Positions 45,082-57,300 of a stretch of DNA of 64,000 nt are shown here, piece by piece. The notes beneath the pieces were generated by a model, which did not search any database, had not been told where the DNA came from, and worked only from the letters and a program-made list of their open reading frames with translations. Positions within the stretch are counted from its first letter, which is position 1. Every line of letters begins with the position of its first letter. A program made the translations under genes and the position numbers. The DNA comes from Dendrocalamus latiflorus (lineage: Eukaryota > Streptophyta > Magnoliopsida > Poales > Poaceae). Where the stretch lies: contig CM029663.1 in the NCBI GenBank assembly GCA_017311315.1, positions 15,237,412-15,301,411 on the forward strand, given 5' to 3'.

Positions 45082-46632
45082 CTCCACTATTGTGGGTTTG
45101 CCTCCTCCCCACACCGTTCGTAGGCGTCGGGTGGTGAACCGCAGAGATGGTACAATTGGCACGGCACGGCCACTCTGCCCGGCTTGTTTTATCCGGGCTG
45201 GGCCAGCATGATCAAATCCTAGGAGACCAGCGATGTACTGTAGTTCTTAACTTCACTCCATGCATGCTCTAGAAGAAAAACTCCACCCCATGCGACTCAC
45301 CCTTTCTCTGATCAGTGACCACCGTGGGTATTCGTGAACGAGTTAAACAAGCCTCTCACTCAAAACTTATTATTGACTTTAGCCCAGGGCGAATCCACCC
45401 ATTAGGCTTCAGCTAACCCGGCTGTCATGGATGAAGGCAACGGCTCTGCTGGGAAGAAGAGGAAGAGAAGAGACGAGCTTTTACAGTTGGCCCGTAACTA
45501 CAAAGTCCACATGACAAGGTCTAAGTAACAACTGGCAACTAATCCTCCCCATGGTCCCTACCCCGCCAATCTCCAAATGCAAAAGAGTGAACATGCACCT
45601 AAGGGTTGAGTCTAAGTGGTGGCCAGCGGTGTGGGAGGAGGGGACCACCAGGTGACAGCCACCTGGCCATGTGGGAGGCTGCCTTGCCTCAAGTCCAGGG
45701 CGGCGGCCGATGGGAACCAGGGAGGCAGGGAGCGGTAGCACAAGGGACCCACAGCCCGGGGCGACGGCAACAGCGTAAGGAGGCACGGAGGGAGCCCAGG
45801 GCGCGCGGCAGCGTCTGAGAGCCGTAGATCTGACAGGGTGTTAGGACTCAGTGGTCAATGGGGAACCGAAGATGCAAGGAAGGGGTTGCATGTCTGACAT
45901 TTGTTGCAAGAAGGGGTTGCATGGAAGCCACCATGCAGCCCTAAGTTGGTTAGGTGAGAGAGAAGGGCCGATGGCATGAATGTGTGCCCTGCCTTGTGTG
46001 CATATTGCCATATGCCCCTCCTTCCACTCAAATGGCACTAGGCTCTCCCAGTGAAAGAATTTAGATGATTAATACCTATTTGCAGGCTGGCTGATGCTGA
46101 GTCACTAAAATAATGTAGGGGCTTGTGTGTAAATTTATTTGCATCTTTATCAGAAATTCTAACTAATTCTAGGGGCTTGAATGTAGATCTGTTGTAAGGG
46201 ACTATGCTGCAAAACAATTATTATTTTTTGTATTGTGGAGATTGATATGCTTTTGTATTGAAATTATGGAAATGTCAAGAACATGGTGTTTTTAGTTACT
46301 TACTCTTGTCACGAACTAAATGCTAGATTTGCTATGTATTTGAAGGCGTTATGCTCAAATTTTGAAATGATAATATGTGACTGTGATCTTGACTTTGGCA
46401 CCACTAGTTTATTCATATTAACCTAATTAGTGAGTTGACGTGAAAAACATTAGCAACGGCAAAAGTATCATTATATACTTTAGTGAACATGTCTTGTATA
46501 TTCTATTAAACCTATATATATTGCCGTGGGAAGCAATATATTAGTGATTGTGCTTGTTGTAATTCAGTTATTGCTTTGTTCATAAGCGCATTAGATATCC
46601 CTTAACTACTACTACTACTACCACCACCACCA
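45082..46632. other. Intergenic, no supported gene
   Basis: GC-richer to about 46030 with overlapping open frames (45481-45786, 45606-45818) lacking domains. Then AT-rich. Short (ACT)n and (CCA)n tracts at 46605-46632 lead into the Stowaway-like element. Confidence 0.45.
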
Positions 46633-46921
46633 CCTCCGTCCAAATTTATAAAGCGTATTTTCTCTTGGCACATAGACTAAGGATATAATGAAAATAGACA
46701 GATTACCCCTAATTATTATCTCTAAGCACTATATTTAATACATGTATGTAGAGAATAGCAAATAAAGCTGTATATTTATTAAAGGTATAAATATAATATT
46801 ATACTAATTTTGCATTGGAACATGAAATACGTCCTATATTTATGGACAAGACTTTAAAAATATGTCTTATATTTATAGACAAGACTATTAAAAAATACAT
46901 CGTATAAATTTAGATGGAGGA
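46633..46921. mobile_element. Stowaway-like MITE (Tc1/mariner)
   Basis: The left end, CCTCCGTCCAAATTTATA, pairs with the right end TATAAATTTAGATGGAGG. The CTCCGTCC-type terminus is that of grass Stowaway elements. Interior AT-rich, with repeated ACGTCTTATATTTATAGACA-like words. The TA duplication is not clear, so the ends are approximate. Confidence 0.7.
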
Positions 46922-47079
46922 AGTATTATTATTCTTATTATTATTAGAAATATGATATGAGTTATTGTAATGTTGGTGCTGCCAATACAACGTGGAAGCT
47001 ACACGTAAGTGATCACATCGCGCTCTAAATGCTTATACTTCTGTGCCGAGCATCGTTAGCCCTTATTCGTACGGGTTTT

Positions 47080-47246
47080 CAGTGGCGGATCCAGGAAATT
47101 TTTTTTGGAGGGGCTGAAGTACCTTCAGCTCGACCTCAGCCCCTTCTACATTATACATCCATGGCTAAAAATTTAGGGGGGGCTCCAAGGGTCCGGTAGC
47201 GGTAGGGGGGCTCGAGCCCCCCGCCCCACCGCTGGATCCGCCCCTG
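47080..47246. mobile_element. Short hAT-type MITE
   Basis: 167 bp. Inverted ends CAGTGGCGGATCCAG and CTGGATCCGCCCCTG. Flanks CGGGTTTT (47072-47079) and CGGGTTCT (47247-47254) form an 8-bp target duplication with one mismatch. Non-coding. Confidence 0.8.
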
Positions 47247-47254
47247 CGGGTTCT

Positions 47255-48690
47255 CATTCTTTTGAGAGTTGATTTTCTAATACCATTCTTAAATCTTGTA
47301 AAATCTCGGGGTCAGATACCATCAAAATTAAGTGTGTCTTCTTAATTCTTGACAGAAAGTCGGACATTATTGATAGCTTAATTTATCAAAAGTAAAAATT
47401 TGATAGTTTTTATATTACTATTTATTTTCAGCTAAAACTGTAGTTAATAGGAACACCTCATAAGACCGTGCGCGGACAGTGTAACACAGTATACTGATGC
47501 CGCCATCAGAATGACTGTCCGACACAGGCCAATGCCCCCAAAACCGGCCAAAAACTTATTATTCTCCTTATTTTTTTAAAAAAAGGGAACCAGCAGGGGG
47601 ACTAATCAGACACCTTCCAGAAAACCGATGGGGGTGTTTTAATTCATAACAAATTGATAGTGCTGATTTATAAATTATTAAACGTTAGATGTGGCATCAC
47701 AAAACCAGCATTCTGGAATGATGGGTTGTTAGACTCGAATTGGAAAAGCTGCTGCCAAGGAATCACTTGCCTTTATAGATCAAAATGTACAGGTTACACA
47801 CCCAGCGCACTGGGCAAACACATCTAGGACTCCTAGTACATCTACCTCTATTGTCCAAACGGGGAAAAAGAGAAGGAAGGTGATATCATCAAAATTTTGA
47901 TCACCTCCCAACAAAAATCGTTGGCACAAAAACCTCGCCTAACTCAGCTATCTCAGAGAAGGAAGTACCTCGCGGTCGCGGGCCAGTGTATAGTTCTATA
48001 AAATGCACCATGCCGTGCACTTTTGGTTCACCAAATGTCGATTTTGATACAACCAAGTTTCACCAGATTGGAACTGCTTGAAAGAAACTTTTCTGCCATA
48101 AGAAATTCACATTTCCATCCATCAGCCGACTGTGATATTGCAGCCTCTTCAGATAAGAACGTACCACAGATGCAAGCTGTGATCTTGCAGCCTCTTCAGA
48201 TAAGAACAAACCACAGATCCACGCTGCGATCTAGTTTGACATTGAACTGTGTAAACATATCTTTCTGGTGATCCTGTTCTACTCAAGATTTCTGCTGAAA
48301 GAACTATGCATGAAACACAATTTCTTAGTCCAACCCCAGCATTTGGTGATTTTGCATTTGCATCTCCAAATGCCTCGTTAAGAAGCTAGGTCTTGGCTTC
48401 TTTTGTAGAAATGTTTTGACAACATGATCACGAGACATCACATGATTACGAGATATTATGGTCAGCAGAAAAAGTTCTCTTCAAAGAGGAGAATGAACAT
48501 CCTCCTCTATGTGCTGTCTTGGCAAGGGATTAATCTTAATGTCATCCTGTGAGATCATGAATACACCTGTGATGAACAACCCAAAATTTCACAAGGCATT
48601 CTTTGTCAGTCCATGGAAGGCCAAGCTACCCGGCAGACTTTCATCGTAGTGGTTGAAGCAGATAGCATGAATGCAGCAATATCTACTGAC
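47255..48690. other. Downstream region of the EMB1611-like gene
   Basis: No coding sequence recognised. The part close to 48690 probably contains the 3' untranslated region of the minus-strand gene. A 47-bp unit (CTGTGATATTGCAGCCTCTT onward) is directly duplicated at 48130-48176 and 48177-48223 with a handful of differences. Confidence 0.45.
48130..48223 (-). repeat. 47-bp tandem duplication
   Basis: Two adjacent 47-bp units sharing TTGCAGCCTCTTCAGATAAG. No known function; about 470 bp past the EMB1611 stop, so possibly within its 3' untranslated region. Confidence 0.75.
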
Positions 48691-51343
48691 TCAGTTAAAA
48701 AAGGAACAAGCTAAAGATTGATTCTCCTTGCTTAACTGAGCAAACCATTCATAAATCTGATTCGCTTGAAGAACACAAGGACCTGATAATGGTCCAGTTT
48801 GTGTAGCAACTATTTTATCAAATGTCAATGGAAGGAGGTTAAGCAATGCACCAATGGCAGAAAACTGAACAGGTATACTCCTTGATCTTGTAAAACTCGT
48901 TCCTATTAGCACTGATAATTTGTTCCTCAGCTCACTAACTGCTTTCGGCTCATAACCAACATCATCAACAAAGAACCTATGAAAGGGGAAATAATAAATT
49001 GTCAAAAAAATGTTCACAAACACATGTATTAGGAACAAATTTACCAATAGAATGCACAGAACATGCACGAAAATATATTTAAAATTAAAGCATCATATCA
49101 GAACTGTGCACCTGTGTGCATGTGTTTGAACATTAGAGAGAGAACGGAGAGGGTAAAAGAGATTATTTCCACCCCTAAGGCCAAAAGTTATGAAAGAAAA
49201 AAGTCTATATAACATTCTGAATTTTGCTCGAAAGTCCGTCCAGTATTCTGAACTATGAAACTAGATATTTGACCCTCCGAACTTTGTAATCCAATTCAAT
49301 TAACACACCGATCCGATTTCGGATGATGATTTGCCCGCGTGGCATGATGAATAGACGGCATGGTTGTCACGGCGGAGTCGGCGACCACGGTGAGCGAGGA
49401 GCGCTTGGATGCCTAGGCGAGGGCCCGGCGACGCCTAGGCGACGGGCACGACAAAGGATTCCGAGTCTCTCTCGCGTATATGGGACTATGGGTTATAACT
49501 CCCGTCCTCCCGACTCGCTCTCTCCCAACTCCCAACGCCGCCAGAAGCTCCTCCCCGACGCCTCCCCACCAGGTACGCCATCACCTCCCGCTCTCTCCCC
49601 GACGCCTCCCTCCCCTCCCCTGCGTGCTGCCTCCCCTCCCCCAGCCACGTCCTCCCTCGCGCGCCACCTCCCCCCCCCCCCCGACGCCTCCCCTGCCGCC
49701 GCCTCCCCCCGTCGCCTCCCCTCCCCTCGACGGCGGGAGCACGCTGGAGGGAGGTGGCCGGAGCACGGGAGAGAGACGGCGACGGGAGGGAGGAAGGCGG
49801 CGCGGCGGGAGGGAGGGAGGCGGCGCGGTCGGAGCGCGCCGGAGAGGAGAGGGGCGAACGGCGTACCTAGGCTGGTGGTGAAGCTAGGGTTCAGGCCAAG
49901 GCGAGGCGATCCTCCCCGGCGCCAGGACGAATTTGGCGTCACCTAGGCAACGCCGTGACAACCATGATAGACGGTTTTAACATATAGGATAACATGCTGG
50001 TTAAGTTTAGATTAATAACAAGACCCATAGGGTCTTCTCTCCCAAAACGAAACAGAGGGAGGGAGCTCAGTGGATAAGCCCTTGTGGGGCCCCACATATT
50101 ACTGACCCAACTTGACCAGTATATCATTATACGTGGCAAAACCGCCCATTCATCATGCCATGTGGGCAATACCACCATACGAAACCAAGTTAGGGTGTTA
50201 TTTAAACCGGATTGCAAAGCTCAGAGGGTCAATATCTGGTTTTATAGTTCGGGGCATTTCACGGATTTTCAAACAAAGTTTAAGATATTATATGAACTTA
50301 TTCCTTTATAAAACTAAGTTATGGCAGACTACCATTCTTTTTTCCAAAATGTTGGTCTAGCTTCGATAATGGAAGACTGGAACAAATTATATTAACAAAT
50401 TCAGATTGAGGAAAGGGAGATAACAATAGATTGAAGGACATTCCTAGATACTGGGATTAGAGACATATATCTAGATTTTTATCTTTGACAATCCATATCA
50501 GATCAAGCCCTACAAGTAGAAATACCAGTGTGAAAAATTCCCGTGACACTCTGACCCAAATTAATCATTTGGGAAGAAATTCTCAAGGATACCACTGCTA
50601 TACTAGGTTATCTTTACATCAACCCATATAGTGGAATAACTGGTACAATGATCCAATCACCTGTTATGTACAGCTGCGTGCGTAAGATCATGATTGAAAA
50701 GTTGTTTAAGAGAGCTTCCATTACAATATTCTATTGATGATTGCCTTGGTAAATTTCTGCCTTTATCAAGAAAACACCAGCCCAACAATTAAGGTACATC
50801 AGATTCACGTCTGTCTACAAATATTTCCCTATGTCATGTTGGAGATTTTGATTAATGAGTACAGATTAGCACAAAGCGCCATCCAAGTATGTACAGTACA
50901 CAGGGTGTCATACAACACATGCACCTAGAGAATTCTAATGATGGAAAATTGTTCAGTCACCCATCACAGAATACGAAATATAAGAGATGTAAAAGCAACA
51001 TTCCCTGAATATGTATATTTATGAGCAGAGGGGAAAAGTTGTGTGTGTGGGGGGGTGGACCTTCCAAGTTGGCTGACGAGTACCAACAGAGCAGTTGAAT
51101 ATTCCTCACATGTGCATGATTCCAAAATCATCAGAAGACGGACAACAACAGTATTGTATGTCCACTCGCAGCTCTAAAAATGAACACAAAATAATCAGCC
51201 CATACTGGAACAGATAATGTATGAATTGCACAATAAACATTAGATTGTTATTTAGCACATGTTATTTTTTTTCTCGAACACGCAGGAGAGCTGCATATCA
51301 TTTCAATAAGAAGAGAATAGAAGAACAAGGGGGAAGGAATCCC

Positions 51344-51381
<38 letters not shown>

Positions 51382-54300
51382 ACAGCCTCAAGAAAACTAA
51401 AACACCCCCAACGACCCAACTAAGACAGCTAGAGCCTTAGAAACCAAACAAGATCACTGCCCTTCAGCAAAAGCCTTTACAAGCAACTCCTGAAGACCTT
51501 TAGCACCTGCTGTGCACCACAATATGCAATCATTAGAGATAGCTCGCAGCAAGGCAAAGATGCTCGGGCTAGAGCCATTAAAGACACAATCATTTCGGTG
51601 CTTCCAGATTTCCCAAGAGACAAGGATGATCAAGCTATTGATCCCTTTCCGACAGCCTTTTGGAACTCCCTTCACAGCTTGCCACCACCAGCTTGAAAAC
51701 TTGATAGAGGTTGGCTGAGGAGCAATAGAGGCCAGACCAAGCTTCTGAAGAACTAAAAACCAAACCTGACGGGAAAAGACGCAGGAGACTAACAAGTGAT
51801 TCACAGCTTCAAATTCTTGGTCACAAAGGGGGCAAGCAGCAGGGTGTGGGAGACCTCTTTTGGCAAGCCGATCAGCTGTCCAGCAGCGATTCTTAATAGC
51901 AAGCCAGATGAAGAGTTTGCAGCGAAGGGGGGCCCAAGACTTCCAAACTCTCTTCCACGGAGCGAAACGAATTGAGCCAAGGAAGAAAGCCTCATAAGCT
52001 GATTTACTAGAATAGGATCCAGATTTGGAGAGCTTCCAATGATGCTGATCAGCCACCTCTGGTTGTAAATGGAAGGCATCTACCAGTAGCACATGTTATT
52101 ACTAATAGGAATAGATTTGAGTTAAGCTATGTTCCATAAAATAACCTCACTGCTAGAAACAACAATATTCAGTTCTTTTAAAATGATTATTTAGTCTTGA
52201 TTAACAAGGGAATTATAGGTATGAATGATGGTAACTTTCTACTTGCAACATTTCCACATTGGTGAAAAGTTAAAACTAATAGCTTAACTAAGATATATCC
52301 ATGAAAAAGTTCTCTTGTACATCAAAATATGTTGTCTGTTGGAGTGTTGGTCAATATTGTCTGTATGTTTTGGCACTTTGGAAAAGAATTATCAAGAAAA
52401 ATTGAAATAAAGTAAAGATCACAAAGATGCCCATACCATGTAGCTTCCAAAAAGCTCAAGCAAAGAAATTATCTCAGCAAAATAGCACAGGTCCCTCCCT
52501 ACAGGATAGTTATTACTATCCTCAGCAAGTTTCGCTTGCTTGGAGATATTGCATGGTTCACCACAGTTGATCTCCAGTCCACTTGATCCCAAATGAGAAC
52601 TGCGCCTTGCAATAACTTCATTTGAGTTGGCACAATTGTTCCATAACAGAGAACACAAATCCAGCTCATCGAGCAGAGAAGAGATAAAACCATCTATGGA
52701 AACTGTATCCACATCAAACATGCAATGTGCACAAGATGGGAACTCTGTTGGCCTATTTGACCGAATATAGGCTGACACAAGGCACAAAGAAGCGTCTGTG
52801 CTCTCAAGAAGCAGGACAACCAACCGTATAGTTGTCATGAGAAAGTTGCAACTCTTCGGAACAAGAAACTTATCACCACATATGGAACCAAAGACATGGA
52901 GAGCCAGCATAGTCCAAGAAAGATTTCTTCTACCCATCTGAAGAACTTTGTATGAAACCTCTAAAACAACATCCACTCTCTCCACGTTAACACATATTGA
53001 AGCCAACAGAATGCAAGCAGAAATAAATTGATCTATAGTCGCAGGTTTCGTGGACACTTGTATACCAGTTTCATCATCTAGATGACAATACTTGCTTGTG
53101 TCAGATTTCTTATGTCCCATTTTATCGCAAATCACAACTTCTCTGTTCACGAGAAAGTCCTCAATTAAGGAAAGAAGAATGTCCAGCTGACTGCTTTTCA
53201 GAAAAGCCCATCTTGTTTCCATGTAAGATTTCACTGCAAGGATGATAATGTCTTGAAATTATAAATCAGAATTGTTGTATGATCTACAAACGACTAGCTT
53301 AGTGCACAACCATAATTGCATGCTCCAAATAGTATGGTTCAAGTATAGAATAAGTTAATAACAATGTGAATGTTGCACACAACAGTACAATGAGTAGTCT
53401 GTACCAGAGTTCGGAAAACCGGCCGGTAACCGGATTTCCCGCTAGGTACTAGGAAATAAAAAAACGGCCGGGTTTTTCCGATGTGTATTTATATTTGTGA
53501 GTCTTTTGTGACTACATAATGCACCTCCTAGATTAGTTTAGGCCTTTTTTATGCTAAATTACCTATTGTATAAGGTAAATATACTTCAAAACACCCCAAA
53601 TTCAATTTTTTGTGTTTTTCCGGTTTTTTAGCGGTTTCTTTGGTTTTTTTGGGCGGTAACTGACTGGTTTTTCCGATTACCGGTTTTAAATTCAAATTTC
53701 AAAACATGAAATCTGTCCGGGTTTTTCCGGTTAACGGTCAGGAACCGGTACCCCCGGCGCCGGGATTTAGACCGGTACCGGTTTTCCGAACCCTGGTCTG
53801 TACAAAAAGGGCAAAACTATATATCACATCACAAGGAAAATACATCCCAGTATTTTCCTTGGCGCGGCTGTAATCTACTTCTGTGTGTGTGTGTGGGGTG
53901 TGCTGTACTCGGGAAGGTTCTTGCCAGACTCGTGTACTTTTTATCTACCTTAATGAAATGACACGCAGCTCTCCTGCGTAGTTCGAGAAAAAAAAAAGGA
54001 AAATACATCCCAGATCACAAACTAAACTTGCATTTCCCAGTGAGTGCAATGAAGCAAATCTCAACTGATACCATCCGCAAATTTAACTTCATATGTGACA
54101 CAACAACATGTTACTGATAGAACACTGTAACTAGTTACTGATAGAACACTGTAACTATATGACAAATAAAACAAGCTTTTAAAGTTAAATAGCAGCAACA
54201 TCTAGAAGGCATTATAGTCAATGTTCAGTTTTATAGTTACACAAAATCAATAAGGACAGACCAATGGTATATATCAAAATGCAGCAGATAAGAGATTTCT

Positions 54301-57300
54301 GCCCAGGAGAACAGTATCAAAAGTAAACCAAAATTTATTTGTTTGCACAAAGTTTTTGCCCAGCAAAACAGCATCAAAAGTTTAAACCCAAATTTATTTG
54401 TTTGCACAAAAAAGGGGGAAGGGGGGAAAATTGAGCATGAACCAACTGAAAGATTCAAAGTTTGTCTGCCATCTTACGAGTCAGAGAAAAAGCTGATGAA
54501 GCGAAGTTTTCATCTACAACGGGATCAGATGTAAATCTATCAGCATCCCACAACAAAATGGAAAAGATGAGGGAAACCTTTTCTCTGCAAAAGAAAACAT
54601 TGGTGTTAATTTTTGTAATATGACCGCTAGTGATAACAGCAAAAAAATGCTTGTAGCTGCGAAAATGAATAGAAAAAAGGAGTTCGATGAATACAAAGCA
54701 GACTTACTCTGGAAGTAGTGATGGTTCAGTTGATACTCTTTCAAGTAATGGACCATCAACAAAAGCTTCCTCAGGAAGCTTTCTAGCTTCAGAAATCAGG
54801 GTCTTCCAATAGTGAAATATATTTATTATGTTGCTTCTTTTCATTCTCATAACTCCAACAAAGTATATTGGAGTTTTTTCGGATCCATGTTGTTGCCCAA
54901 CCATACTATTTGAGGTCAAATTGATTAGTTCGGTTGTTTGTACTTTACTTGTTCCAACAATACTTTGCAGTCCGGGATATGATGATGTGTCGGAAATCTG
55001 ATGTGCGCTGTATTTATCAGGCGCCCCCTTACACAAGTGCTGCAAATGCAAATTGGAATTTGGAGGACCACTGCAGCTACTTCCCGAGAACAGTGGTCTA
55101 CTGGTATTGTCTGATTCCTCAGCAAAGGAAGCTACAGAATTTGGGGCCTCGTCCTCATGCGAAAGGCACAACAAAGAGACCTTAGTTGATGCACCAACCA
55201 ATTTGGCGTTAGAAGAAATACTCACTGCTGCATTAGAGTTATCGTTTGCACGCAGCTCCTTAACACTGTCGCCACGGTCAACTTCCAACAAATTGGGCCT
55301 GATCTCGGTATCAATGACATCGGATCCAGATGCAGGATAAGCTCTCTCATATTCAAAACCATTGCCATCAAGTAAATGGCAAGATTCGTTAGGCCTTTTA
55401 GTTATAGGGGGTAAAATAATGGGCAGGTCTAGTGAAATAGGTGCCTCTATTGCTTTTCTATACTTCTCTTCATCTGCATCATTGTCCAAATTGAGCAACT
55501 TCAAGCAGTTCCCCCTTATCATTTTCTCAAAGGAGAGCAATGAAACAAACTTGCTGCCTGCACAAGCATTACCTGCTCCAGGAGAAGGCACTTTAGCAGG
55601 GCCACTGAAGGAAGGAGTTTTATCAGAGACAACATGACAATTCCTCCTATGATTTTGCATGTCATCTTCAGTTACACATGGCATGATGTTATTTCCTTGC
55701 TGCAGACATGAACGATCATCATTGAATGACGAAACACCCTTAGTAGTGGCATTGTGGGCCTTTGTTTTCGAAGGCAGCAGATCATGTTTAGAGGAAAGCC
55801 AAGCAACGGATTCTAGAGACTTTTTAGTCCTTTTTCTCTTCCTACCGCCACTGAGCATTTTATCTGTAACTTCTGTACCACCAGACAGGGATGACTTCAA
55901 TGCCTTCTGTTGAAAGAACTCACCATAAACCTCTACTGATGCTCTATCATCTTGCTTCCTCGTATCATTACTGTCTTTAGGGGGTAACTCACGAACTGTT
56001 GAGTTCTGGTTTTTTCTGATATCTGTTGATGAGACAAATAGACTATCCTTACCCTGTGAGCCCATTAACTTTTTATCAGATATGGATGTGGGACATGAAG
56101 ATCTGTGTTGACTTTTTGACTTTGTTCTGAGAGCGCTACCAACAGGAGGCTCTAATTCAGAACTAGTACCTGAGAATGGCCTTGTGCAGCTTCCTCTGGG
56201 TAACTGATATGAAGTGCATTCTCTTGGGGTAGAAGAACTGAAAGGAACCATCCCAGCCTGTAACCCGAAATATGGGGCAGCAACTGGATTATGAGGAAGC
56301 GGATTCTGTTCGAAGTCATGTCTCTCCGATTGTCGCTTCAACTGCAAAGATGGTAACATCGATGATCACATCAGTCCATCTAGATGGGTAAGAGAATAAT
56401 AGGCCTAAACGAATGTTAAAAACATGTGTAGCATAGCAATTGGATTTGACCGCTAGTTAACATTGTATTAGACTAGTAAAAAAACATAACCAACTTTAGA
56501 CAGCTCATGGTTGGCATTATCAGACAATAAGCAGCAATACCAAAATTTCAGAATCAGAATTGGCAGATTTCCCACTTTTTGGTGAAGATCTGGATAAAAG
56601 GAAGCCATCAACATCTTAAAGACTATGCAGCAAAATTTATCATGGATAACTAAAGAGAAGTATGGTAGAGAATAGTTACTGCACCCTCCTGTCTACACAC
56701 ACAGGTGTCTGCACTCTACAGTATGCTTCAAATTTTCTAAACTTTCATCATTGATATACATTTAAGTGCCAAACTGGCAACATAAAATGATAGATAGTCT
56801 ATAGATTTTCTGTCAAAAACACTATCATTAAATAAAATTCCATAGCGATTTTATACATTGAAGTGTCAAACTGGCGACATAAAATGATACTGAAATCGGT
56901 AGATTTATCGTCAACAAACTATCATAAAGTAAATCTTATAGTATTTTGCTAACATGTCACTATAGAATGGACAAAGTTAAAACTTGTAGACCATGCAATG
57001 TCCAAAATGACATAAATTCGTGAATAGAAGAGGTAACATTTACTCACAGTACTCACAAATCTACTTCCTATGAACATTTTGCATCCACCATTCCTCACTT
57101 TGAACAAAAGAGGACTGACAAAGGCATTACTCCCATGTCTCCGTTTAAAAATAGTTTTTTTTATATGAGCATGGTAACAGAATCCATGGCACGGACAAAT
57201 TTACAAATATGTACGTTGCTGGATGAAAAGAAATTATTTTTTTCTGTAGTATGTTAAAATCATTGGCTATCATGATAGCTTTGAGCATATTCAAATTTCT

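Noticed and set aside
49323..49946. A 207-codon plus-strand frame inside EMB1611
   Set aside because: It lies inside a hAT-type element in an intron, is composition-driven, and overlaps equally long frames on the other strand.
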